From Eggerthellaceae bacterium (lineage in GTDB: Bacteria > Actinomycetota > Coriobacteriia > Coriobacteriales > Eggerthellaceae): 64,000 nucleotides of DNA. The translations under genes and the position numbers were made by a program. Under the pieces are notes generated by a model. It was not told where the DNA came from. It worked only from the letters and a program-made list of their open reading frames with translations, and did not search any database. Each line of letters starts with the position of its first letter. The stretch's first letter is position 1. The stretch covers positions 1 through 64,000 of the forward strand of contig JAFWJU010000017.1 in assembly GCA_017511465.1 (NCBI GenBank), written 5' to 3'. This document shows, one piece after another, positions 19,591 through 26,490 of this stretch.

Positions 19591-21381
19591 TTAGTAATGG
19601 GCGATGACCACTTCGCCCCAATCGGCGATTTCGTACAGCGAAGCTGCGGCATCGTAGGGCAGGTTCACGCAACCGTGGCTGCCGTAGCCGTTCGCGTACA
19701 TCGATCCGCCGAACGAAGGCTGCCATGTGGCATCGTGCAAACCGATTCCATTGCCCTCGAAGGCCATCCAGTACGACACGGTGGTCTCGTATTCCTTCTG
19801 GCCGTTAGGCAGGTAGCCGATGAGCTTCGAGGGGCTTTCCTTGTTGGTGATGTACCAAACGCCTGGCCAGGTGTTGTGCTGCCCGTCAGGCGATCCCGAA
19901 ATGCAGGCGCTTTCCCAGATGACGGAGTCGCCATCATAGAAGCGGACGTATTGCTCGGAAAGGTCGACGTCGATGTAGCGGCTGCCCCAGTCGGGTTTGC
20001 CCGGTCCGTTGTACACGGCGGCGGTTTGCTCGCATGGGATGTCGATCGTGGTGGTCTCGCCCTTCTTCACGGCCTCGACCACTTGCTCTTTCAACGAGGG
20101 AGCATCGGTGCTCCAACCGTAAGCGCCGCCGCTGATGGTGATTTCCTTGCCGTCAGGACGCGTGTAAGTGCGCTCGGTGCCCACGGTGTCGAATCCGTTC
20201 GAAAGGTCGGTGACCCACTGGTCGAGGGCTTCCTCGTCAAGCGTCACGCCCAAGTCGTCGTTCATCTGGATGAACGACGAAAGGTTGCTGCCGTCGATTT
20301 CAGCCACTTTCTGCTCGGCCATGGTCAGCGTGACATGCGCAGAGACCAAGCCGGTTGCCAGTTCAGCCGAGTTGACAAGCCGCTCGTCGTCCCTGAACAC
20401 GTTCGGTTGAATCAGATCCGCACTCGTCAGCTTGATCTTCGGTTCGAGCGTGGAGATCGCATCGTTCATCGAGGCAAGCACGACGTGCGAATCGTATTGA
20501 GTGCCCGGCACCTCGTCAACGATCGTGAACTTCTTCTGCTTCTCGTCGTAAGCGATGGTGGCATCGACTGGCGCAGTGGCGTCTTTGTTGTATTCGGAAA
20601 TGGCGTTAATCAGCTTGGAATCGTATTTCGTCAGATCATACGAAACGGTTAGCATGTCGGTTTCGTCATGGCTTTCCTGGAAAATGAGCACTGGCCAGGT
20701 CCACGGGTTCAGGTCTTCGTGCATGGCTGCAACGACGTTTTCCGAATCGATGGACAAGCCGACGTCTTTGCCGTCTGCGTGGAAATTGAATTCGGTCCCC
20801 ACGATGTCGAGGGAGTACGAGTCGACTGCGTCATCGAGCAACTGCACGACTTCCTCGTTGGGCATCATCGAAATGTCATGCCCGGCAATGCTCGTGTTGG
20901 GGAAGAAGCGCCCCATGAACACGATGGCTCCGGCGATGTAGGCAATAAGCAGTACGCCGATGATGACGCCGAACGTGATGCCGACTACCTTGCCGACGGG
21001 GGTCTTCTTCTGCAGGACCACGCCTTCGGATGTGACGGGAGCCCAAGCCCCGGTTTCGGGATCCTTGAAATTGCTCAGGTCGCTGGCGTCGAAAGCCTCG
21101 CTCTCGGCGGCTTCGCCATCTGCAGGCTGTTCGCCCTCGTCCGTCGTCTCGACGGCGCCTTCCGTTTCCGCTTCGGCTTCGGGAGCCTCGTCAGCAGCCT
21201 GGTCAACAGCCTCTTGGGCCGCGTCTTCAGCGGTTTCCGCCGCTGCCTCGGGTTGCGCGTCTTCAGCTGTCTCGGCGTCCTGTTCGGTTGCAGGAGCCTC
21301 CTCGACCTCTTCGACTTCTATGTATTGGGGTTTGGCATGCGCTCCTTGCGCGTGCTTGCCCTTTGATTTAAACAGGCCCAT
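19591..21381 (-). CDS. Membrane-anchored L,D-transpeptidase (YkuD)
   Basis: Peptidoglycan cross-linking enzyme of 596 residues. The N-terminal ~105 residues are cytoplasmic and very rich in Glu/Ala/Asp. A membrane helix spans about 131-157. The extracellular part contains a helical peptidoglycan-binding-like (VanW/PG_binding_4-type) region, then the YkuD catalytic domain with GIGLHDATWQ and SHGCVNLP (about 568-575; His569 and nucleophile Cys571). The start is ATG 21381 (MGLFKSKG) with GAGGTAG upstream; the frame extends to a TTG at 21459 but without support. It is convergent with rnr across repeat copy 2. Confidence 0.92.
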   Translation of the reverse strand: MGLFKSKGKHAQGAHAKPQYIEVEEVEEAPATEQDAETAEDAQPEAAAETAEDAAQEAVDQAADEAPEAEAETEGAVETTDEGEQPADGEAAESEAFDASDLSNFKDPETGAWAPVTSEGVVLQKKTPVGKVVGITFGVIIGVLLIAYIAGAIVFMGRFFPNTSIAGHDISMMPNEEVVQLLDDAVDSYSLDIVGTEFNFHADGKDVGLSIDSENVVAAMHEDLNPWTWPVLIFQESHDETDMLTVSYDLTKYDSKLINAISEYNKDATAPVDATIAYDEKQKKFTIVDEVPGTQYDSHVVLASMNDAISTLEPKIKLTSADLIQPNVFRDDERLVNSAELATGLVSAHVTLTMAEQKVAEIDGSNLSSFIQMNDDLGVTLDEEALDQWVTDLSNGFDTVGTERTYTRPDGKEITISGGAYGWSTDAPSLKEQVVEAVKKGETTTIDIPCEQTAAVYNGPGKPDWGSRYIDVDLSEQYVRFYDGDSVIWESACISGSPDGQHNTWPGVWYITNKESPSKLIGYLPNGQKEYETTVSYWMAFEGNGIGLHDATWQPSFGGSMYANGYGSHGCVNLPYDAAASLYEIADWGEVVIAHY

Positions 21382-21620
21382 AGTTGTTAATCTACCTCGC
21401 GTTATATGGTTCTCGCAATCAATTCTCCATTGTAACAATCTACGCCCGATTTGCTCCAACTATGCCAAGTCTGGCCCGATTTGTAACGTTTATTCACAGT
21501 TGACGGCGAAGGCGTACGCCGCTTTCCGCGAAGACAACGCTTTAGGGCACGTCATAGGGGTGTTTTAGGCAATCGTGGTATCATTCCCCTAATCGACAAA
21601 CGAACAGGAAATGCACCACC

Positions 21621-21899
21621 ATGACGACCTACCTCGCACACTACCAATCACCTGCCGCCGCTGACGTGCACGGCGTTGGATCGTTCGAGTTCGAAAGCGA
21701 CGCCCGAGTGGGATCGAAGGAGAACCTGCGCGATGCCCGCATGAAGATGCTCGAGACGTTTGGGAAAGATGCGGCATCATGGCAAATCAGGCAAGTCGAA
21801 CGCAAGACCGCCAAAAGCGAGGTGCTCGACGGCCAGCTGCAGTTGGATTTCAGGCCTGAGAAAAAACGGCGCAAGCGCCGCACAAAGGAGTACTGGTAA
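21621..21899 (+). CDS. Uncharacterised small protein upstream of smpB
   Basis: A 92-residue protein that I do not recognise. It starts with ATG 21621 behind AGGAAA, and its TAA abuts the ATG of smpB with no gap, so the two are surely cotranslated. It has no membrane segment. The N-terminus is mildly acidic and polar (MTTYLAHYQSPAAADVHGVG); the last 15 residues are strongly basic (PEKKRRKRRTKEYW), suggesting RNA contact. Position and basic tail make a role near ribosome rescue possible, but that is inference only. Confidence 0.7.
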   Translation: MTTYLAHYQSPAAADVHGVGSFEFESDARVGSKENLRDARMKMLETFGKDAASWQIRQVERKTAKSEVLDGQLQLDFRPEKKRRKRRTKEYW

Positions 21900-22367
21900 A
21901 TGGAGCGCCGCGAAAAGAAAACAATTGCGAAGAACCGCCGCGCGTTCCACGAGTACGAAATCCTCGAGACGTACGAAGCCGGCTTGGTGCTGACTGGCAC
22001 CGAGGTGCGGTCCCTGCGCGAGAACAATTGCCAGCTCACCGATTGCTATGCGCTCATTCGCGGTGGCGAGGCATGGCTGCATGGCGTGCACATTGCCCCA
22101 TATCGAAACGGCGGGTGGGACAACGTCGATCCCGACCGCAAACGCAAGCTGCTGCTGCATCGTCGAGAAATCCGACTACTCGAGCAAAAAGTCCGCGAGA
22201 AGGGCCTGGCTCTTGTGCCCATCTCGATGTACTTCAACGAGGATTCGCGCGTGAAGGTCGAGTTGGCAATCGCACGCGGCAAGAAACTACACGACAAGCG
22301 TCAGGCCATGGCCGAGCGCGATGCCAAGCGCGACATCGATCGCGCGCTGAAGGAAAGGAACCGGTAA
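21900..22367 (+). CDS. smpB: SsrA-binding protein SmpB
   Basis: Partner of tmRNA in rescue of stalled ribosomes. The 155-residue product has the SmpB fold: KTIAKNRRAFHEYEILETYEAG, LTGTEVRSLRENN, the LHGVHIAPY segment and LHRREIRLL. The C-terminal tail (KLHDKRQAMAERDAKRDIDRALKERNR) fills the empty mRNA channel in the family model. It follows the unknown 92-residue gene without a gap, and the tmRNA gene itself lies 1.9 kb downstream on the other strand. Confidence 0.97.
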   Translation: MERREKKTIAKNRRAFHEYEILETYEAGLVLTGTEVRSLRENNCQLTDCYALIRGGEAWLHGVHIAPYRNGGWDNVDPDRKRKLLLHRREIRLLEQKVREKGLALVPISMYFNEDSRVKVELAIARGKKLHDKRQAMAERDAKRDIDRALKERNR

Positions 22368-22412
22368 ATGCAACAGGGGCCCTGCGCCCGTTGCATTATG
22401 GAAAGGACCGAC

Positions 22413-22973
22413 ATGGCCGAAGAATTCGAGACCATCGAACTTGAGTATTCCGAAGATGACATCCTGTACTACATCGAAGACGAGGATGGTGTCGAGATCG
22501 GTTTCGCGCTCGAGGAAGACGGCAGCGAAGTCGAGTATTACTACGAGGGCTTTGATGCCGAAGACTACGAGGTCGTAAGCGAACCGGAGCCTTCTGAGCC
22601 AGCGGTTGCAGCTGCGTCTGAAGAGCCTGTCGAGCATGGCTACTTGTACAAGATGGCTTCCATCGTGGGGCATGAGGGCAATAAGAAACGCAAGGTTGCC
22701 GAGGAAAAACTCGACGTGGTGCGCGGTAAGGCCGAAGTGGGCTTCAGCAAGGCGAAGGATGTCGCGACCGAGCAGGCCGGCAAAGCCAAGGCCAAGAAAG
22801 ACGAACTCGGCATCGGCATCTCGCGTGAGGACGTCACCGAGATGACGACCGACCTCAACGCTATCGCCAAGGAAGGCGCCGAAACCGCCAAGGAGTTAAA
22901 AGAGGCCTACAACGACATCATGGAGAACTTCGGCTTCCTCGTGCCTAAGAAAGTCCGTCGTCGCTTGCCGTAG
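22413..22973 (+). CDS. Uncharacterised acidic protein downstream of smpB
   Basis: A 186-residue product from ATG 22413 (GGAAAGGA upstream). The frame opens earlier at 22368, directly after smpB, but that stretch has no ribosome-binding site. The first ~65 residues are highly acidic with a β-rich look (FETIELEYSEDDILYYIEDEDG, DGSEVEYYYEGFD). The rest is helical and Lys/Ala/Glu-rich (about 90-170), likely coiled-coil or apolipoprotein-like. There is no signal peptide or membrane segment. Function is unknown. It may share the smpB transcript. Confidence 0.65.
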   Translation: MAEEFETIELEYSEDDILYYIEDEDGVEIGFALEEDGSEVEYYYEGFDAEDYEVVSEPEPSEPAVAAASEEPVEHGYLYKMASIVGHEGNKKRKVAEEKLDVVRGKAEVGFSKAKDVATEQAGKAKAKKDELGIGISREDVTEMTTDLNAIAKEGAETAKELKEAYNDIMENFGFLVPKKVRRRLP

Positions 22974-23003
22974 CCAGAATCAAAACGGCAGCATACAGGC
23001 CCA

Positions 23004-24107
23004 TCAGCTCACATAGCTCTCCAGAATGGTGATGAGGACATCGTCGGGACCTCTGAAGGAGAAGCGCCTTGTTCCCTTGAAAGCGTCGGCTTCAATGGGG
23101 CCGACGTCAATGCCGTCGTCGAGAAAGCGCGCACGTACCTTCTCGAGTTTTCGTGCGGAAATGTTCAGATGCTGTTCGGGGAGCGTCTCTTCGGTATTCG
23201 AGCATCGAATCTCGACTTGAAGCTGTCCCATCTGGAAAAGCAGCGTCGTATCGGGGCTATCGAGGGGAACCACCTGACCAACCTGCCTGAACCCCAGTCT
23301 TTCAACGTAAAAGTCGTGAATGGCATCCTCGTTCGTGCCAAGCAGAGTCGTCCGCGAAAGATCGATGCCATTTGCGAAGGGATACAACGTCCGTTGCTTG
23401 GCTGTTTTGCGCCATCGGCGGTACGACGCAAGGTCCCGCCTCCATTTCGGGTTCGTCACGACAAACGCGAACGCCATAAACAGGGCTTGGCCGATGAAGC
23501 CTCCGATCGTATTGGTAATGAGGTCATCGATATCGTAGTAGCCGAGCTTCGATATGAGTTGGATGTTCTCGGTGGCAAGTGAGATGAGAAAGCATGCCAG
23601 CACGGTGCGACGCCGCGTGTGCTCGCGGAACCAGCGGAATACATAGGGGAGCAGGTACCCGATGGGCACGAAAAGCATAATGTTGAGGTATACCTCGGCC
23701 ACTTTGCCGAAGTTGACTATTTTGATGTGGGAGAAAGCTTGCACTGGACCTTCGGTGAAAATCGATAGCAAGAAACCGAGCACACCGAAATCGATGTCGA
23801 AATCGACGGCGTTCGCCAGGTTCGCGAACAGGTTGATATGGATCTTGTAGTTCTCTGACATAGGACGAGAGAAAAGAACTATGTAAGCGAAGATGGCAGC
23901 GTAAAGGATGAGCATCACCACGAGAATCGCCTTACGCACCTGCAAGAGGCGCGTGGCGTTCGGGTTCGTCCCCGAACCGGTTTGAGGCGAGATGCCAATG
24001 CGGGCGCAAATTTTCATGTCGAGGGCAGGTAGGACAACCACGAAAAGCGCGACGGCTACCGTCACGAAAACGCTTGTCCACACATTGCCCGCAGGAAGAA
24101 GGTCCAT
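23004..24107 (-). CDS. VanZ-like membrane protein fused to a glyoxalase/VOC domain
   Basis: A 367-residue two-part protein. Residues ~1-215 form a VanZ-like membrane domain with several hydrophobic helices (VWTSVFVTVAVALFVVVLP, AILVVMLILYAAIFAYIVLF) and the conserved NIMLFVPIGYLLP and DIDDLITNTIGGFIG motifs. Residues ~243-367 form a soluble VOC (glyoxalase-like) module (GTNEDAIHDFYVERLGFRQVG, FSFRGPDDVLITILE). The VanZ family includes a teicoplanin-resistance protein, but most members have no known role. The C-terminal module could bind a small ligand or metal. I know of no described pairing, so function is not assigned. Confidence 0.8.
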   Translation of the reverse strand: MDLLPAGNVWTSVFVTVAVALFVVVLPALDMKICARIGISPQTGSGTNPNATRLLQVRKAILVVMLILYAAIFAYIVLFSRPMSENYKIHINLFANLANAVDFDIDFGVLGFLLSIFTEGPVQAFSHIKIVNFGKVAEVYLNIMLFVPIGYLLPYVFRWFREHTRRRTVLACFLISLATENIQLISKLGYYDIDDLITNTIGGFIGQALFMAFAFVVTNPKWRRDLASYRRWRKTAKQRTLYPFANGIDLSRTTLLGTNEDAIHDFYVERLGFRQVGQVVPLDSPDTTLLFQMGQLQVEIRCSNTEETLPEQHLNISARKLEKVRARFLDDGIDVGPIEADAFKGTRRFSFRGPDDVLITILESYVS

Positions 24108-24162
24108 AACTCATTCTCTATGTATCTTAAATCCCATTGATTATCTCATTTTGATGCCAAGG

Positions 24163-24190
24163 TATGGACCGGAGTTCGATTCTCCGCGCC
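24163..24190 (+). repeat. Inverted copy of the tmRNA 3' end
   Basis: These 28 bases are the exact reverse complement of 24242-24269, the T-arm and acceptor part of the tmRNA gene. They lie on the far side of the tmRNA terminator, so a read-through transcript could fold back on the tmRNA 3' domain. Confidence 0.9.
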
Positions 24191-24204
24191 GTAACCCGAA
24201 AGCA

Positions 24205-24226
24205 GAAGGCCGCGTTAGCGGCCTTC
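24205..24226 (-). terminator. Hairpin terminator after ssrA
   Basis: GAAGGCCGC / GCGGCCTTC with a GTTA loop lies 9 bases after the tmRNA CCA end. On the minus strand it is followed by a loose T-rich stretch (TGCTTTC) rather than a perfect T-run. Confidence 0.6.
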
Positions 24227-24234
24227 GGAGTGAG

Positions 24235-24602
24235 TGGTGGAGGCGCGGAGAATCGAACTCCGGTCCATAGCGAATCCCTGGTCAGGCTCTACAAGCTTAG
24301 TCAATGCTCGGGTTTAAAGATTGATCGGCGCATCGACGTGCGTCGCAACCTCGAGTCGGTTCTGTCTTTCCTTCGACCATACCGGCTACGTGCCGAAGGG
24401 CATTTCCCTAAAATGACACCGCATCCAGGGCGGGAAAGCACCTGAAATTGGCGTGCCGACTTATGTTATGCGGCAAGGGCGAGTTGACGCCCAGAAGTTT
24501 GAGTTTTGCCAATTAATTTTGACAGTACCCCTGTTTATCGTGGCGAGGAGACCACGACCTGCTCCTCACCTCAGACCCACCATGTCGAAACCAGTCGCCC
24601 CC
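24235..24602 (-). ncRNA. ssrA: Transfer-messenger RNA
   Basis: Minus-strand gene of about 368 bases. The 5' end reads GGGGGCGACTGGTTTCGACA, the tmRNA hallmark, and the 3' end has a T-arm (GGAGTTCGATTCTCC) and encoded CCA (complement of 24235-24237). The 7-bp acceptor pairs with one G-T. The tag reading frame (24466-24510, minus) ends in Leu-Ala-Leu-Ala-Ala-stop and reads GKTQTSGRQLALAA if it resumes at GGC. The resume codon is inferred only from the frame and the length. Its partner gene smpB is nearby. Confidence 0.95.
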
Positions 24603-24698
24603 GAAAATCGGGGAGCCGCTGAGCTCCACCTTGTCAATGTGCGTTACGAATGGTAGCACAGCACGCCCGTTGTGTGCGCAATCGTCAACACGCTGCCA

Positions 24699-25187
24699 TC
24701 ATACGGTGATGTCGGCGAAGGTTAAGCCGACGAGCGATGCCAGATCGTCGGGCGCCATCTCCACCTGGCAGCCGATGCGGCCGCCCGAGAACATGATGGT
24801 GTCATGCAGCTGAGCTGTCTCGTCGATTGCCGTGGGAAATGCCGTTTTCATGCCGATGGGCGAGCAGCCCCCGTGCACGTAGCCGGTTAGCGGCAACAGG
24901 TCGCGCGCCTTGATCATGGCTACGGCTTTCTCGCCGACGACGGCTGCTGCCTTCTTCAGGTCGAGCTCGCAAGCAACGGGTACCATGAACACGTAGTGTT
25001 GCCCCGATTTCGCCTGCGTCACAAGCGTCTTGAACACGCGGTCAGGATCTTCGCCCAGCTTAGCGGCCACATCAACGCCGGAAAGCGCTTCCTCACATTC
25101 GAACGTGATAAAGCGGTGCGCTATGCCTGCAGCTTCGATTTCGCGCAACGCGTTCGTCTTGCTTGCTTTGTCCTTTTGCTTTGCCAT
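24699..25187 (-). CDS. ybaK: YbaK/EbsC-family Cys-tRNA(Pro) deacylase
   Basis: Editing factor that hydrolyses misacylated Cys-tRNA(Pro). The 162-residue product has the YbaK signatures KTNALREIEAAGI, LGEDPDRVFKTLVTQ, HYVFMVPVACELDLKKAA and LTGYVHGGCSPIGMK. The start is ATG 25187 (MAKQKDKASK); a longer reading to 25226 would overlap rdgB and adds non-conserved residues. It lies 10 bases after rdgB on the same strand, so the two probably form an operon. A tRNA-Pro gene is close by at 25883, which may be coincidence. Confidence 0.92.
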   Translation of the reverse strand: MAKQKDKASKTNALREIEAAGIAHRFITFECEEALSGVDVAAKLGEDPDRVFKTLVTQAKSGQHYVFMVPVACELDLKKAAAVVGEKAVAMIKARDLLPLTGYVHGGCSPIGMKTAFPTAIDETAQLHDTIMFSGGRIGCQVEMAPDDLASLVGLTFADITV

Positions 25188-25197
25188 CGGCGTGTGC

Positions 25198-25818
25198 CTA
25201 CAGCTCTTCGCGCTTGGCTTGCGCAATTTGCAGCTTGAACTTCAGGGCCTTCAGGGCATTGCCCCGATGCGACACCTCGTTTTTACGGGATTGCGGGACT
25301 TCGGCCAGCGTGCACTCGCCACCGAACACATCGGGCCAGAACAACGGGTCGTAACCAAATCCTCCATCGCCCTGAAGCTCGTACCCGATACGGCCTTCCA
25401 CCGTGCCGCGCGATGAAACCTCGGAACCATCCTCGTCGATGAACACGAGCGTGCACACGAATCGTGCGGTGCGTTCGTCATCTGGCACGTCAGCTAAATC
25501 TGCGAGCAGTTTGTCGTTGTTGTCATCGTCGGTCGCGTCTTCGCCTGCGAAGCGCGAGGAATACACGCCAGGCGCTCCGTTTAAGGCGTCAACCTGCAAT
25601 CCCGAGTCGTCGGCGAGCGTCGCCATGCCGCCGCTTGCCTCATGGGCGGCAAGGGCTTTAATGCGCGCATTGCCCAAAAACGTATCCGCATCCTCTTCGG
25701 GATCGGACTCGATGCCCGCCTCGCGCAGCGTCATGAATTTCCAACCGGGAAAGTCGAGGGCATTCGATATTTCAGACGCTTTATGCGCATTGTTCGTTGC
25801 AAGGATGACGGTTTTCAT
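25198..25818 (-). CDS. rdgB: Non-canonical purine NTP pyrophosphatase (RdgB/HAM1)
   Basis: House-cleaning enzyme that hydrolyses dITP/XTP to monophosphates. The 206-residue product begins MKTVILATNNAHKASEI and contains LADDSGLQVDALNGAPGVYS, the metal- and substrate-binding signature, and the GYDPLFWPD and SHRGNALKAL motifs. An unusual acidic insert (DATDDDNNDKLLADLADVPDDE) follows RFAGE, in the position of a normal loop. It is first of the rdgB-ybaK pair. Confidence 0.95.
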   Translation of the reverse strand: MKTVILATNNAHKASEISNALDFPGWKFMTLREAGIESDPEEDADTFLGNARIKALAAHEASGGMATLADDSGLQVDALNGAPGVYSSRFAGEDATDDDNNDKLLADLADVPDDERTARFVCTLVFIDEDGSEVSSRGTVEGRIGYELQGDGGFGYDPLFWPDVFGGECTLAEVPQSRKNEVSHRGNALKALKFKLQIAQAKREEL

Positions 25819-25882
25819 GGTTCCCGCCCTTCGTTCGTTACATTCAGTCTTGCGTGCTATAATCCGTAAACGCTGCTTGCGT

Positions 25883-25959
25883 CGGGGTGTGGCGCAGCTT
25901 GGTAGCGCGCCTGCTTTGGGAGCAGGATGTCGCAGGTTCGAATCCTGTCACCCCGACCA
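25883..25959 (+). tRNA. tRNA-Pro (TGG)
   Basis: A 77-base cloverleaf with acceptor CGGGGTG / CACCCCG, anticodon stem CCTGC / GCAGG around loop TTTGGGA (anticodon TGG, codons CCA/CCN), T-arm GCAGGTTCGAATCCTGT and encoded CCA at 25957-25959. Confidence 0.97.
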
Positions 25960-26026
25960 TTCTAGCGAACGCTAGGACGATGGCAATTCTAGCGCATGGT
26001 TGGGGTACAATATCCCAGCGTGAATT

Positions 26027-26100
26027 GCGGGTGTAGTTCAATGGTAGAACCGGAGCCTTCCAAGCTCCTGACGCGGGTTCGATTCCCGTCACCCGCTCCA
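26027..26100 (+). tRNA. tRNA-Gly (TCC)
   Basis: A 74-base cloverleaf with acceptor GCGGGTG / CACCCGC, anticodon stem GGAGC / GCTCC around CTTCCAA (anticodon TCC, codon GGA), T-arm CGGGTTCGATTCCCG and encoded CCA at 26098-26100. Its 3' end and following bases are duplicated at 26354-26388. Confidence 0.97.
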
Positions 26101-26388
26101 GTTTTCTCCCAACGACAATAAACAAGCTAGTTGTGGTTGTTCCAGCTGGTTCACGGGAATCGAACCGATGAGGGTTCGAGCGCCCGGAAAACAGCACGGT
26201 GTGCTGTTTTCAGCGAGAACGGGCGAGCTTAAGCTCGCCCCAGGTACAAGCTTTGATTTGTGGAAAGCCGTTAAGCAAACAGCCCAGTGGGCTGTTTGTA
26301 GGCTTTCGGTCGGAGCGCTTTAGCGCGGAGACGTTATTTCGCGCAGCGAAATGGATTCCCGTCACCCGCTCCAGTCTTTCTCCCAACG
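26101..26388 (+). repeat. tRNA-Gly-associated hairpin-chain element bounded by a tRNA 3'-end duplication
   Basis: The tRNA-Gly 3' end plus flank (26081-26114) recurs at 26354-26388 with a one-base indel. Between lie an inverted T-arm-like segment (26151-26174, ACGGGAATCGAACCGATGAG) and five hairpins: 26188-26210 (AAAACAGCAC arms), 26221-26240 (perfect palindrome GGGCGAGCTTAAGCTCGCCC), 26276-26298 (CAAACAGCCC / GGGCTGTTTG), 26315-26326 and 26336-26352. The last three and the T-arm segment align in order with the element beside tRNA-Arg at 51.1 kb. There is no coding capacity. It fills the 390-base gap before glmS. Confidence 0.85.
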
Positions 26389-26490
26389 GCCTCAGGGTCG
26401 TTTTTCTTTTCTCTGTCTTTGTTTGTAACAGGCTGTTCATCCTAGTGCCTTACAATTGCCGCGTTCGTTTCCACGGAAAAGGAGCAGCAT

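Noticed and set aside
19567-20652. A 361-codon frame antisense to the L,D-transpeptidase
   Set aside because: The minus-strand frame has the YkuD catalytic motif; the plus frame has nothing recognisable.
26151-26352. CRISPR-like array in the tRNA-Gly element
   Set aside because: The hairpins are different sequences, not identical repeats with unique spacers, and no cas genes are near.
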